This document shows, piece after piece, positions 16,305 to 25,509 of a DNA stretch of 64,000 nt. This stretch comes from Mucilaginibacter arboris (lineage in GTDB: Bacteria > Bacteroidota > Bacteroidia > Sphingobacteriales > Sphingobacteriaceae), in the NCBI RefSeq assembly GCF_009754915.1, contig NZ_WPIK01000006.1, positions 124,001 to 188,000 of the forward strand. The letters run 5' to 3'. How positions within the stretch are numbered: the stretch's first letter is position 1; each line of letters starts with the position of its first letter. The notes beneath the pieces were generated by a model. It searched no databases. It was not told where the DNA came from and was given only the letters and a program-made list of their open reading frames with translations. Position numbers and translations under genes: made by a program.

Positions 16305-19154
16305 TTAAACAACCACGTTCATTTCCTTCTGCAAAAACTTTCCCGTAAAACTTTCTTTCACTTTGCATAAATCTTCAGGGGTTCCAGAAAATAAAATTTT
16401 GCCACCACCAGATCCACCTTCAGGTCCAAGATCAATTACATGATCTGCTACTTTTATCACATCTAAATTATGTTCGATTACCAAAACCGTGTTGCCTTTA
16501 TCAACCAGTAAATTTAAAACGCCAAGTAATACGTTGATGTCTTCAAAATGCAAACCTGTTGTTGGTTCATCCAAAATGTAAAATGTATTGCCAGTATCTT
16601 TTTTAGAAAGTTCTGTTGCTAATTTTACACGTTGTGCTTCTCCTCCGGAAAGCGTTGTAGAAGATTGACCCAGGGTAATATAACCTAAACCAACATCCTG
16701 TAAAGTTTTAATTTTTCGGTAGATAGAAGGAATCGGCTCAAAAAAAGCACAGGCATCTTCAATGCTCATATCCAAAACATCACTGATGGATTTACCGCGA
16801 TAACGAACTTCTAAGGTTTCACGGTTGTATCTTCTTCCACCGCAAACCTCGCATGGGACTTGTACATCGGGCAAAAAGTTCATTTCGATCAGTTTTACAC
16901 CTGCACCCTGACAAGTTTCGCAACGTCCGCCTTTCACGTTGAAGGAAAAACGGCCGGGTTTATAACCACGAATCCGTGCTTCAGGCAAACCAACAAAAAG
17001 AGCGCGAATATCAGAAAAAACGCCTGTATAAGTAGCCGGATTAGAACGCGGCGTACGTCCAATTGGTGTCTGGTCAATTTCAATTACTTTATCAATATTT
17101 TCCAACCCTTCAATTTTGCCATAAGGTAAAGGCTGCTTTTTTGCACGAAAGAAATGATGATTTAGAACCGGATACAAAGTTTCTGTAATCAAGCTCGATT
17201 TTCCACTGCCGGAAACCCCGGTAATTCCAATTAACTTTCCTAACGGGAAATCAACATTTACATTTTTTAAATTATGCCCGGATGCTTTTTTTATCGATAA
17301 AAATTTGCCATTGCCTGCTCTTCTTTTCTCTGGGATGGCAATTTCCTTGCTTCCGTTCAAATAAGAAGTAGTAAGCGTTTGCTGGTGCATCAATTGCTGC
17401 GGTGTACCTTGTGCAACTACTGTTCCGCCGTGTACGCCGGCTGCCGGCCCCATATCAATTACATAATCTGCTTCCAGGATCATGTCTTTATCATGTTCAA
17501 CAACTAAAACTGTATTGCCGAGATCGCGCAGGTTTTTTAGAGCATGAATCAATCGGTCGTTATCACGCTGATGTAAACCGATGCTTGGCTCATCCAGAAT
17601 GTACATCACATTCATTAACTGTGAACCAATTTGCGTTGCCAAGCGAATACGCTGCGCTTCTCCGCCAGAAAGCGTTCTTGCCGTACGATCAAGCGTTAAA
17701 TAACTTAAACCTACATCTAGCAAAAAACCGATGCGGGCACGTATTTCTTTTAAAATTTCTTTGGAAATGATGTTCTGGCGTTCGCTGATCCGTTCTTCCA
17801 AACCCTGAAACCAGGAATTAAGTGTAACAATATCCATTGTAGCCAAATCGAAAATGCTTTTGCCATCAACCTTAAAATTCAAAGATTCTTTTTTAAGGCG
17901 TGCGCCGTTACATTCGGGGCAAACTTTTACTACGCGATAATTGTCCAGGTCGCCGCTGTCATCGTCAGTTCTGCGTTCCTGCTGCTCTTCCAGCATTTTA
18001 ATAATACCATCAAAACTGATCTGGTAATTCTGGACATTGTATTTATTGTATTCCACCGGAACGGTAATCATATCAGGAGAACCGTTTAAGATAATTTTTA
18101 CAATATCCGGCGACAGCTTTTCGATTGGCGTAGCAAGCGAAAATTCATACTTTTTACCCAGCGCTTTTAAAACCTGAAACATCCAGGTTTCGCGGTATTC
18201 GCCAAGCGGTGCCAAACCACCGTTTAAAATACTTAGTTTACGGTCCGGTATAACAGAATCTTCTTCTACCTCCGAGATATAACCCAAACCGCCGCAACGC
18301 GGACAAGCGCCATAAGGCGAATTAAAAGAGAATGTATTAGGCTGAGGTTCGTCGTAAGAAATACCGGAAACCGGGTCCATTAAAAATTTGCTGTAATAGG
18401 AAACGTTGTTTTGCTGATCTGCAACGCGGATAATTCCTTTAGCTACTTTTAAAGCGGTTTGAATGGAAGTTTGCAGCCGTTTTTCATCTTTTTCGGTGAT
18501 AACCAAGCGATCAACCACAATATCAATATCATGGATTTTATAACGGTCGAGTTGCATTTTTGGCTCTACATCTTGTATCGCGCCATCGATCCAAACTTTT
18601 AGATAACCTTGCTTGCGTATCTGCTCAAACAATTCGCGGTAATGCCCTTTCCGGCCTTTAATTACCGGTGCTAAAATATTTATCGGTTGTCCGTTAAACT
18701 TCTCTAAAATGGTACGAAAAATCTGGTCTTCTGAAAATCGCTCCATCTTCTCTCCGGTAACATACGAATAAGCATCGCCAGTACGGGCAAAAAGCAGACG
18801 CATAAAATCGTAAATCTCCGTAATCGTTCCAACTGTAGAGCGCGGGTTTTTACTGGTAGTTTTTTGTTCGATGGCGATAACAGGACTTAATCCGGAAACT
18901 TTATCTACATCCGGCCGTTCCATTCCGCCCATAAACTGGCGCGAATAAGCCGAAAAGGTTTCCATGTAACGGCGTTGTCCTTCGGCATAAATCGTATCAA
19001 AAGCCAGGGAAGATTTTCCGCTTCCGCTTAAACCTGTAATAACTACTAATTGGTTACGCGGAAAAGAAATATCAATATTTTTAAGATTATGTACCCGGGC
19101 ACCAAATACTTCTACCTCACTTTGCTCGCCCAGATCAATCGCTTTTTCAGCCAT
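16305..19154 (-). CDS. uvrA: Excinuclease ABC subunit A
   Basis: 949 residues. There are two ABC ATPase modules, with Walker A motifs GLSGSGKSSLAFDT near the N-terminus and GVSGSGKSSLITET in the second half, and signature motifs LSGGEAQRIRLA and LSGGEAQRVKLA. Zinc-type CxxC pairs are visible (CPRCGG, CPECNG, CETCQG, CEVCGG). It scans for bulky DNA damage and loads UvrB. A -7 box TATTTTTG (minus strand 19212-19219) lies 57 bases before the ATG. Confidence 0.97.
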   Translation of the reverse strand: MAEKAIDLGEQSEVEVFGARVHNLKNIDISFPRNQLVVITGLSGSGKSSLAFDTIYAEGQRRYMETFSAYSRQFMGGMERPDVDKVSGLSPVIAIEQKTTSKNPRSTVGTITEIYDFMRLLFARTGDAYSYVTGEKMERFSEDQIFRTILEKFNGQPINILAPVIKGRKGHYRELFEQIRKQGYLKVWIDGAIQDVEPKMQLDRYKIHDIDIVVDRLVITEKDEKRLQTSIQTALKVAKGIIRVADQQNNVSYYSKFLMDPVSGISYDEPQPNTFSFNSPYGACPRCGGLGYISEVEEDSVIPDRKLSILNGGLAPLGEYRETWMFQVLKALGKKYEFSLATPIEKLSPDIVKIILNGSPDMITVPVEYNKYNVQNYQISFDGIIKMLEEQQERRTDDDSGDLDNYRVVKVCPECNGARLKKESLNFKVDGKSIFDLATMDIVTLNSWFQGLEERISERQNIISKEILKEIRARIGFLLDVGLSYLTLDRTARTLSGGEAQRIRLATQIGSQLMNVMYILDEPSIGLHQRDNDRLIHALKNLRDLGNTVLVVEHDKDMILEADYVIDMGPAAGVHGGTVVAQGTPQQLMHQQTLTTSYLNGSKEIAIPEKRRAGNGKFLSIKKASGHNLKNVNVDFPLGKLIGITGVSGSGKSSLITETLYPVLNHHFFRAKKQPLPYGKIEGLENIDKVIEIDQTPIGRTPRSNPATYTGVFSDIRALFVGLPEARIRGYKPGRFSFNVKGGRCETCQGAGVKLIEMNFLPDVQVPCEVCGGRRYNRETLEVRYRGKSISDVLDMSIEDACAFFEPIPSIYRKIKTLQDVGLGYITLGQSSTTLSGGEAQRVKLATELSKKDTGNTFYILDEPTTGLHFEDINVLLGVLNLLVDKGNTVLVIEHNLDVIKVADHVIDLGPEGGSGGGKILFSGTPEDLCKVKESFTGKFLQKEMNVVV

Positions 19155-19211
19155 ACTTTAGTTCAGAAGATTATCTACTAATCCTAATAAATTGTTTTTG
19201 TTTAACTCGCG

Positions 19212-19219
19212 CAAAAATA
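19212..19219 (-). promoter_or_regulatory. -7 promoter box of uvrA
   Basis: The minus strand reads TATTTTTG, an exact TAnnTTTG match, just after the upstream terminator. Confidence 0.55.
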
Positions 19220-19221
19220 AG

Positions 19222-19260
19222 CAAAAAAGGCCATCCCTGTTTAGGGACGGCCTTTTTTGC
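19222..19260. terminator. Bidirectional terminator between the transglycosylase gene and uvrA
   Basis: AAAAAAGGCCATCCCT and AGGGACGGCCTTTTTT pair with one mismatch around a short TTT-containing loop, with A- and T-runs on either side. Confidence 0.85.
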
Positions 19261-19281
19261 TTTGTGCTCCTTATGTAATGT

Positions 19282-20034
19282 TTAATTAAATGCCACCGAG
19301 TCTGGCTCGATGGATTGATAACCCAATTCTCCAGGCCGGGTAATCATTTGCTTAACAGCAACCAGATCATAAATATACCTTCCTGTTTCATGGTTTAAAT
19401 GCAAACGAAAGTAGTTGTGCTTTTTCTGCTTTTTCATTTGCCGGGCTAACTTAATAGAACCGTTGTTGTAGGCGGCTGCAACCAATGTCCAATTATGAAA
19501 CTCTCCGTACAGTTCCCGAAGGTAACGGCAAGCTGCAACAGTAGACTTTTTGAGGTTAAGGCGCTCATCATGGGCAGAATTAACTTTTAAGCCATAAGTA
19601 CGGGCCGTTCCGGGCAAAAACTGCCACAAACCTTTTGCACCTTTTGGCGAAACGCCTGCTTCGAGGTTTGATTCTACAATCGGAATGTACTTAAAATCAT
19701 CAGGGATACCATAATGTTTAAGAATTGGCTCGATTACAGTAAATAATTTTGCAGCGCGATAATGCAGCTTGTTAGTTTGCAGCCTCTTAAAGCTGTGCTG
19801 CTTTAGTGAATGCTCTAATTTTACGGCCACTTTCGGATCATGTACCGGTACGGGCTCATTGGCAAAATTCAGTTCATTCGATGCATCAGGAGCCTCGGAA
19901 ACAACAACATCATTATCTCCTTTAGGCTGCGCTTTTTCTACTGTTTTTTTTAGCGTTGTACTGTAGATAAACAACTTTGACATTACAAACAGCACCACTA
20001 TTACGGAGCACGTAATTAAGTGTTTTTTGTACAT
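19282..20034 (-). CDS. Lytic murein transglycosylase, SLT domain
   Basis: 250 residues with an N-terminal signal-anchor (ITCSVIVVLFVMSKLFIY). The SLT domain begins near residue 95; the likely catalytic Glu is Glu121 in IPIVESNLEAGV, followed by GAKGLWQFLPGTARTYGL and LVAAAYNNG. It should cleave the glycan strand of peptidoglycan to give anhydro-muropeptides. It is shorter than MltD and has no LysM domain. The gene stands alone behind a strong terminator. Confidence 0.88.
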   Translation of the reverse strand: MYKKHLITCSVIVVLFVMSKLFIYSTTLKKTVEKAQPKGDNDVVVSEAPDASNELNFANEPVPVHDPKVAVKLEHSLKQHSFKRLQTNKLHYRAAKLFTVIEPILKHYGIPDDFKYIPIVESNLEAGVSPKGAKGLWQFLPGTARTYGLKVNSAHDERLNLKKSTVAACRYLRELYGEFHNWTLVAAAYNNGSIKLARQMKKQKKHNYFRLHLNHETGRYIYDLVAVKQMITRPGELGYQSIEPDSVAFN

Positions 20035-20275
20035 AGTCCCTTTGGTTTTAGTTATTAAATATTGATTAACTGCCGCAAAGATAGATTTATAAATCAGAAT
20101 ATCAAATACTTACAAAAACATCGGGAAAAATACCCTGTAAAAACAGCTTCAAATACAGCTAAAAAATACTTTTCCACATCCTCTAAATCCTTGTTTTAAA
20201 AAGGATTAATTTGCCAGAGAAGGCTTAAAAGGCTACCTTTACATCCCCCGATAAAAAACGGGCAATTGTTAAAAA

Positions 20276-21601
20276 ATGGCTTACAAAAAACAAGGGAACA
20301 GTCGTGACGACAAATCCGCCGGACCAACCAGAAGAACTGGTAAACCTTCCACCGGCAGAAGCTTTTCTTCATCTTCAAAAAATGAAAACATTGGAGGAGA
20401 AGGCAGCTTCAAAAGAAAACCTTCCGCTTTCGGCGCACCGAAAAAATCTTTTGGTGGTGCAAAAGAAGCATCCGTAGAAAAAAGGTTTGGCAAGCCCTCC
20501 GCAGAAAACAACCGCTTTAAAAGCCGTAACAACAGCAATGCTTCTTTTACCGGCAAAAAATTGGCAGACGATACCAAACCTTTCCGTAAAAGCAGCACCG
20601 AAGGCAAGCCGTTTAAAGAACGTAGTTTCTCTGTCAAACCAGCTTCCGGCAGCGGCAGCGAAAGGCCTTTCAGAAAAAGAAATTCAGAGGGTTTTCAGGA
20701 AGGGCGTTCAAGGGAAAAATCATACAAAAGCAGCAATTCTGAAGGCAGGCCTTACCAAAAAGATTTTAGCGGAAGCGACAAACGCTACGTTAAAAACGGC
20801 GAAGAAGCAGGCGCCGATAAAAAACCGGTTATGCGTTCGCGCAATAAAACGGCAGAAAGCGGCAGTAGCAGCAGCAAAGACAAAGGCTTGATCCGCTTAA
20901 ACCGGTACATTGCCAATGCCGGGATTTGTTCGCGCAGAAAAGCGGATGAACTGATTGAAGCAGGCGTAGTTTCTGTAAACGGCGAAGTAGTTTCTGAACT
21001 GGGTGCGAAAATTGACCCGATAAAAGATGTAATCCGCTATAACGGTGAAACTTTGAAGCGCGAAAAAATGGTTTACGTGCTGCTGAACAAACCAAAAGAT
21101 TATATTACAACTACGGATGACCCGCAGGAACGCCGCACGGTAATGCAACTGGTAGAAAAAGCAAGCCGCGAACGGATTTATCCAGTTGGACGCTTAGACC
21201 GTAATACGACCGGACTTTTACTGATGACGAACGATGGTGAACTGGCCGAAAAGCTTTCGCATCCGCGCAGTAACATTACCAAAATTTACAATGTTGAGCT
21301 GGACAAAAGCCTGACTCAGGGCGATTTAAATAAAATTACTTACGGTTTAGAACTGGAAGATGGTTTGATTAAACCGGATGCAGTTTCTTATGTTACAGGC
21401 GGAAGTAAACGCGAAGTTGGCATCCAGATACACAGTGGTAAAAACCGGATTGTACGCCGTATTTTTGAACATTTAGGTTACGAAGTGGTAAAGTTGGACC
21501 GTGTGATCTATGCAAACCTTACCAAAAAAGATTTAACCCGTGGCCGCTGGCGTTACCTTGACGAAAAAGAAGTTATCCAGCTAAAACACTTAATGAAATA
21601 A
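20276..21601 (+). CDS. 16S/23S rRNA pseudouridine synthase, RluB/RsuA family, with long disordered N-terminus
   Basis: 441 residues. The first 200 are low-complexity, rich in Ser, Lys, Arg and Gly, and predicted disordered. An S4 RNA-binding domain follows (IRLNRYIANAGICSRRKADELI), and then the catalytic domain with YPVGRLDRNTTGLLL (catalytic Asp). It makes pseudouridine in rRNA; RluB-like is most probable, but RsuA or RluF cannot be excluded. A reverse motif copy at 20538-20551 reads NASFTG in the disordered part, and an 11-base match is at 20461-20471. Confidence 0.88.
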   Translation: MAYKKQGNSRDDKSAGPTRRTGKPSTGRSFSSSSKNENIGGEGSFKRKPSAFGAPKKSFGGAKEASVEKRFGKPSAENNRFKSRNNSNASFTGKKLADDTKPFRKSSTEGKPFKERSFSVKPASGSGSERPFRKRNSEGFQEGRSREKSYKSSNSEGRPYQKDFSGSDKRYVKNGEEAGADKKPVMRSRNKTAESGSSSSKDKGLIRLNRYIANAGICSRRKADELIEAGVVSVNGEVVSELGAKIDPIKDVIRYNGETLKREKMVYVLLNKPKDYITTTDDPQERRTVMQLVEKASRERIYPVGRLDRNTTGLLLMTNDGELAEKLSHPRSNITKIYNVELDKSLTQGDLNKITYGLELEDGLIKPDAVSYVTGGSKREVGIQIHSGKNRIVRRIFEHLGYEVVKLDRVIYANLTKKDLTRGRWRYLDEKEVIQLKHLMK

Positions 21602-21609
21602 AAAACACG

Positions 21610-21640
21610 GCCGCTTTGCTAAAACCAAAGCGGCTTTTTT
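21610..21640 (+). terminator. Terminator of the pseudouridine synthase gene
   Basis: GCCGCTTTG and CAAAGCGGC form a perfect 9-bp stem followed by six T residues. Confidence 0.9.
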
Positions 21641-21674
21641 ATGTAAGTTTGATTTATAAACCATTCATTCTATC

Positions 21675-22823
21675 ATGACAACTAAAAAAATATTGTATGC
21701 ACTGCTGCTTGCCTGGCTGATGCCGGGATTTTTATTGGCGCAAAACGAATCGCCCCGCTTTTATCATTTGCTCATTGGTACTTATACCAACGCAACAAGC
21801 AAAGGCATTTATGTATATCAATTTGATACTAAAACAGGTACAGTGACTTACGAACAAGTAGCAGCAGGCGTAAAAGATCCTTCTTACCTGACTGTTTCTG
21901 CTGATAACCGTTTTGTTTATGCTGTAAATGAAAGCCATAATCCGGTCGGCGATAGCGTAAGCGCTTTTAAATTTGATAGCCGCTCCGGAAAGCTTACTTA
22001 TATCAATAAACTTTCTACTTACGGAACCGACCCTTGTTACGTTAGCGTTGATAAAAACAACAGAAACTTGTTTGTTGCCAATTATTCCAGCGGAAGTTTG
22101 ATTGCCTATTCTTTAAACCGGGATGGCAGTATTGCTGATACATTGCAAACTATTCATCACTCTGGCGGAAGTGTGGATACCACCCGGCAGAAAACGGCGC
22201 ATGTTCATGCAGTGGTTTTATCTCCCGATCAAAAATATTTGTTTGCAGATGATTTGGGGACCGATAAAGTTTACCAGTACGTTTATCAACCTAATAATAA
22301 ACAACCTTTAACGCCTGCTGCACAGCCAACTGTTGCGGTTAGGCCTGGCAGCGGCCCACGCCATTTGGTTTTTAGTGCCGATGCCAAACATGCTTATCTT
22401 ACCCAGGAAATGGGCGCTTTGGTTACTGCTTTTAATTATGCTGATGAAAAATTAAACCCTATACAAACTATTGCGATGGAAAGCAGTGATTTTAAAGGCC
22501 AAAACGGTGCGGCAGATTTACACCTTTCCTCGGATGGTAACTTTTTGTACGCTTCCAACCGCGGCCAGGCAAATGATTTGATAGTGTATAAAGTAAACAA
22601 AACAAGCGGACAATTAAGCTTTGTAGAAAGGCAATCGTGCTTAGGAAATGGGCCGCGAAACTTTGCAATTGACCCAAGCGGCAACTTTTTGCTGGTTGCC
22701 AATCAAAACTCGAATGATATTTACACCTTTAGCATCAATAAAACTACCGGCAAATTAACCCGGACAGGTTCTAAATTAGAACTTAGCCATCCGGTTTATT
22801 TAAAATTTGTTCCGATAAAGTAA
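21675..22823 (+). CDS. Secreted lactonase-family seven-bladed beta-propeller
   Basis: 382 residues with a signal peptide (LLLAWLMPGFLLAQN). The blades carry repeated IYVYQFDTKTG, DPSYLTVSADNRFVYAVNE and GPRHLVFSADAKHAYL patterns, as in the 6-phosphogluconolactonase (Pgl/YbhE) family. The exported location argues against a role in the cytosolic pentose phosphate pathway; many secreted members are of unknown substrate. Degenerate motif copies lie just after the stop. Confidence 0.85.
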   Translation: MTTKKILYALLLAWLMPGFLLAQNESPRFYHLLIGTYTNATSKGIYVYQFDTKTGTVTYEQVAAGVKDPSYLTVSADNRFVYAVNESHNPVGDSVSAFKFDSRSGKLTYINKLSTYGTDPCYVSVDKNNRNLFVANYSSGSLIAYSLNRDGSIADTLQTIHHSGGSVDTTRQKTAHVHAVVLSPDQKYLFADDLGTDKVYQYVYQPNNKQPLTPAAQPTVAVRPGSGPRHLVFSADAKHAYLTQEMGALVTAFNYADEKLNPIQTIAMESSDFKGQNGAADLHLSSDGNFLYASNRGQANDLIVYKVNKTSGQLSFVERQSCLGNGPRNFAIDPSGNFLLVANQNSNDIYTFSINKTTGKLTRTGSKLELSHPVYLKFVPIK

Positions 22824-22856
22824 GCATCAATTTTTATCCGGTAAAAGAAGTACCGG

Positions 22857-22910
22857 GGAAAAGGCCAGGATAAATGGGGAATGTTTTTCCCGTTTATCCT
22901 GGCCTTTTTG
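22857..22910 (+). terminator. Long terminator hairpin after the lactonase gene
   Basis: AAAAGGCCAGGATAAA and TTTATCCTGGCCTTTTT form a perfect stem of about 16 bp around a short inner loop. Confidence 0.85.
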
Positions 22911-22954
22911 CTTTACAGGAGTTCCAATAACTGTAAAAGCTGGATGGCTTGATT

Positions 22955-23590
22955 ATGGCTAAACAGCCGGAAACCGCTATCGCATTGAAAACAAAAGTTA
23001 ATGAGTTGCCCGAAAAAGATACCTTAAACGAAAGTTGTTTCTGGCGGCTTGATTTATACACCGGCAAATTGCACTGGTCCGACGGGCTTTGCCAGTTATT
23101 AGGACTTTCCCAACCTTATACACCAACACTTGAAAAGTTAATTGAGTATTATCAGCCTGAAAAAAACATCCGCCCGGCTTTTAACCGCGCTATTCACCAG
23201 GGCATACCTTTTGAACTGGAACTGCCCGTGCTTACTGCTTATGATAAAGTAATTTCCGTTTATACTTTGGGCAGCCCGGTTTATGACGATTACGGAAAGT
23301 GCATTGCCGTAAAAGGTATTCTGCTTACCAGTTTGCAACAGGAAAAAGATTCAAAATCAAGTGTTTATATTTTGGAAAGTATTGAAGAACAGCATATAAT
23401 GTTAGAAAACTTTTCGCGGATTGTTTCGCACAACCTGCGTTCGCATACCAGCAATTTACAAATGGTACTTGAATCCATCAACCAGAAAACTTCTTCTAAA
23501 CAGATGCGAGATATGATCGGGAACATCAAAACCATCAGCAGCAACCTTAATCAAACGGTGGGTTACCTCAACACGCTCATCAAAATATAA
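22955..23590 (+). CDS. PAS domain protein with HisKA-like phosphoacceptor helix but no ATPase domain
   Basis: 211 residues from the ATG at 22955. A PAS-like domain covers about residues 25-128 (FWRLDLYTGKLHWSDGLCQLLGL). An H-box-like helix follows, ENFSRIVSHNLRSH, with His159, and the protein ends after the second helix of the dimerisation domain. No N, G1 or G2 box for ATP binding is present before the stop. A response regulator starts 27 bases downstream. It may be phosphorylated in trans, act as a phosphatase or simple adaptor, or be a remnant of a full kinase. Confidence 0.75.
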   Translation: MAKQPETAIALKTKVNELPEKDTLNESCFWRLDLYTGKLHWSDGLCQLLGLSQPYTPTLEKLIEYYQPEKNIRPAFNRAIHQGIPFELELPVLTAYDKVISVYTLGSPVYDDYGKCIAVKGILLTSLQQEKDSKSSVYILESIEEQHIMLENFSRIVSHNLRSHTSNLQMVLESINQKTSSKQMRDMIGNIKTISSNLNQTVGYLNTLIKI

Positions 23591-23617
23591 TATACTTCTT
23601 TTATCAACCTAAAATTT

Positions 23618-24004
23618 ATGCCTTTATTAAAAACTATTGCAGTTGTAGATGATGACCCAATTTATATCAACGCATTAAAAAACCTGTTAAGTTCCTGGCA
23701 GGTTGCCAATCCATTTTTATTTTTTACGAGCGGAAAAGAAGCCCTGGATTTTTTACTGGTAAAAGAAGCATTGGCACTGCCGGACGTTTTGCTGCTGGAC
23801 CTGAACATGCCGCTAATGAATGGCTGGAAATTTTTAGAAAACCTCGAACCAGTTTTGCCACAACTGCAAAAAAAAATCAACATTTATTTGGTTAGTTCTT
23901 CTATTTGGGAGGAAGACCTCAAACGCGCCAAAAAAAATAAACTGATTAAAGAATTTATTACCAAACCTGTTTTTAAAGAGAAACTGCTGGAAATTTTAGG
24001 CTGA
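23618..24004 (+). CDS. Single-domain response regulator
   Basis: 128 residues forming one receiver domain: acidic pocket VVDDDP (residues 9-14), phosphoacceptor Asp61 in LLLDLNMPLMNG, and conserved Lys in FITKPV. There is no output domain (Rcp1/CheY-like). It probably works with the truncated sensor just upstream. An exact motif copy at 23758-23771 is read as LVKEALAL, and a two-mismatch near-copy lies at 23733. Confidence 0.9.
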   Translation: MPLLKTIAVVDDDPIYINALKNLLSSWQVANPFLFFTSGKEALDFLLVKEALALPDVLLLDLNMPLMNGWKFLENLEPVLPQLQKKINIYLVSSSIWEEDLKRAKKNKLIKEFITKPVFKEKLLEILG

Positions 24005-24080
24005 GGTAAGTTCCTTACATCAAAAGCCCAGGAACAAGCGTTATCTATTTTAACAGGATTTGTTACTTTTGATGTTGTTT

Positions 24081-24569
24081 ATGACGAGAAATTCAAAGCT
24101 TCTGTTGCTGTTAATTTTGCTGATAGCTGTTTTTGCTGTTAATTCCTGCAAAAAAGACGAGCAAAGCTCTATCAGCGATTTTTTAACCCGTAGTACCTGG
24201 AACTTAGCTTTACTGCAACGTTTTAAGTATGTAAACGAAGCATTGGTAAAAACCGATACTATACAAGCAGGCTGTACTTTAAACCAGACGCTTTTATTTA
24301 ATGCTGATAATACTTATAATTTCAATAACTATAGCTGTAAAACAGGCTTATTAAGTTCAACCTGGTCTTTTACTCCTGATATGTTGTATTTGAATTTAAA
24401 TTCAGTTATCAGCCAAACTTCTCCTACATTTAGTAGCAAGCAAAACGTTGCCCGGATTATTAACCTCGGCCAGTATTCTTTATCTTTTGATGCCGGAGAT
24501 GTAAACATCGTTCATAAACCAACCGATACCGTTGTAATATACCGGTATGGTTTCATCCACAGCAAGTAG
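24081..24569 (+). CDS. Predicted lipoprotein, lipocalin-like
   Basis: 162 residues from the ATG at 24081; upstream in-frame starts at 24060 (TTG) and 24072 are possible. The hydrophobic leader LLLLLILLIAVFAVNSC ends in a lipobox-like NSC followed by KKDE. The mature part is about 140 residues of alternating hydrophobic strands with TRSTWNLALLQRF and LLFNADNTYNF, as seen in lipocalin-like lipoproteins of this phylum. The ligand and function are unknown. purN follows 30 bases later. Confidence 0.65.
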   Translation: MTRNSKLLLLLILLIAVFAVNSCKKDEQSSISDFLTRSTWNLALLQRFKYVNEALVKTDTIQAGCTLNQTLLFNADNTYNFNNYSCKTGLLSSTWSFTPDMLYLNLNSVISQTSPTFSSKQNVARIINLGQYSLSFDAGDVNIVHKPTDTVVIYRYGFIHSK

Positions 24570-24599
24570 TTAACCGCAATTGCCTTACCTCAAATAAAT

Positions 24600-25205
24600 A
24601 TGGTTGCACCAACCGTTCCTTTAACAACAGTAAAAAAACGGATTGCCATTTTCGCTTCCGGCTCTGGTTCTAACGCTCAAAAAATAATGGAGCATTTTAA
24701 AAAGAACGACTTTGCAGAAGTAACGCTTATTTTAACCAATAACCCGGAAGCTTACGTTTTACAGCGCGCTGATAATTTTGAAATCCCAACCCATATTTTT
24801 AACCGGAAAGCTTTTTACCAAAGTGATGAAGTGCTTAAACTGCTCGAAAGTTTAAAGATCGACCTGATTGTGCTGGCCGGTTTTCTGTGGCTCATCCCAT
24901 CGAATTTATTAGAAGCTTTTCCAAACCGCATCATCAACATCCATCCTGCGCTTTTACCAAATTATGGTGGAAAAGGCATGTATGGCGATTATGTACACCA
25001 AGCCGTTTTAGCAGCCGGCGAAAAGGAATCCGGCATTACCATTCATTTTGTAAACAAGCATTTTGATGAAGGCGAAATTATCCAGCAATTTCGTTTTAAG
25101 ATAGAGCCAAATGATCAGTTAGAAAATGTGCGTTTTAAAATTCAGCAGTTGGAGCATTTGCATTTTCCGAAAGTGATTGAGAATTTGGTTAAGAAGCTGA
25201 AGTGA
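24600..25205 (+). CDS. purN: Phosphoribosylglycinamide formyltransferase
   Basis: 201 residues. Motifs visible are IFASGSGSNAQKI (substrate phosphate loop), LAGFLWLIP, and the catalytic INIHPALLPNYGGKGMYG. It formylates GAR with 10-formyl-THF in purine synthesis. purH lies 2.7 kb downstream with accessory genes between. The last 174 bases of this gene, plus its terminator, are repeated downstream at 25844-26055 and, in degenerate form, at 26744-26820. Confidence 0.95.
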   Translation: MVAPTVPLTTVKKRIAIFASGSGSNAQKIMEHFKKNDFAEVTLILTNNPEAYVLQRADNFEIPTHIFNRKAFYQSDEVLKLLESLKIDLIVLAGFLWLIPSNLLEAFPNRIINIHPALLPNYGGKGMYGDYVHQAVLAAGEKESGITIHFVNKHFDEGEIIQQFRFKIEPNDQLENVRFKIQQLEHLHFPKVIENLVKKLK

Positions 25206-25211
25206 TTTATG

Positions 25212-25241
25212 ATACTGTTTTTACCGATATAAAAACAGTAT
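25212..25241. terminator. purN terminator: ATACTGTTTTTA hairpin
   Basis: ATACTGTTTTTA and TAAAAACAGTAT form a perfect 12-bp stem with a six-base loop. Related hairpins occur at 26026-26055, 26787-26816, 55098-55123 and 56041-56072. Confidence 0.75.
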
Positions 25242-25299
25242 TTAAAATTTTAAGTAGATTTGAATATACAGGAATTGTAACCTTATTAATAAAATCAAA

Positions 25300-25509
25300 A
25301 TGAAAGTTTTAATAGAAATCCCGGACGATAAAGCCTCTTTTGGGATGAAAGTTTTAAAAAGCCTTTCTTTCGTTAAAAAAGCCAAGCCAATTTCTGTTGA
25401 TAGTGTTACACTTTGGGAGGATTTAAAAGACGCTGCCGAAGAAGTACGTTTGCATAAACAAGGAAAAATCAAGCTAAAAACTGCCCAGGAGCTTTTAGAT
25501 GAGTTATAG
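25300..25509 (+). CDS. Probable antitoxin of a type II toxin-antitoxin pair
   Basis: 69 residues. It overlaps the following toxin gene by 11 bases. The N-terminal MKVLIEIPDDKASFGMKVL strand/helix could bind DNA, and the C-terminal LWEDLKDAAEEVRLHKQGKIK with an ELLDEL end is a charged helix of the type that wraps toxins. I do not recognise a named antitoxin family; the call rests on size, order and the downstream RelE/ParE protein. It lies between two copies of the purN 3' end. Confidence 0.7.
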   Translation: MKVLIEIPDDKASFGMKVLKSLSFVKKAKPISVDSVTLWEDLKDAAEEVRLHKQGKIKLKTAQELLDEL

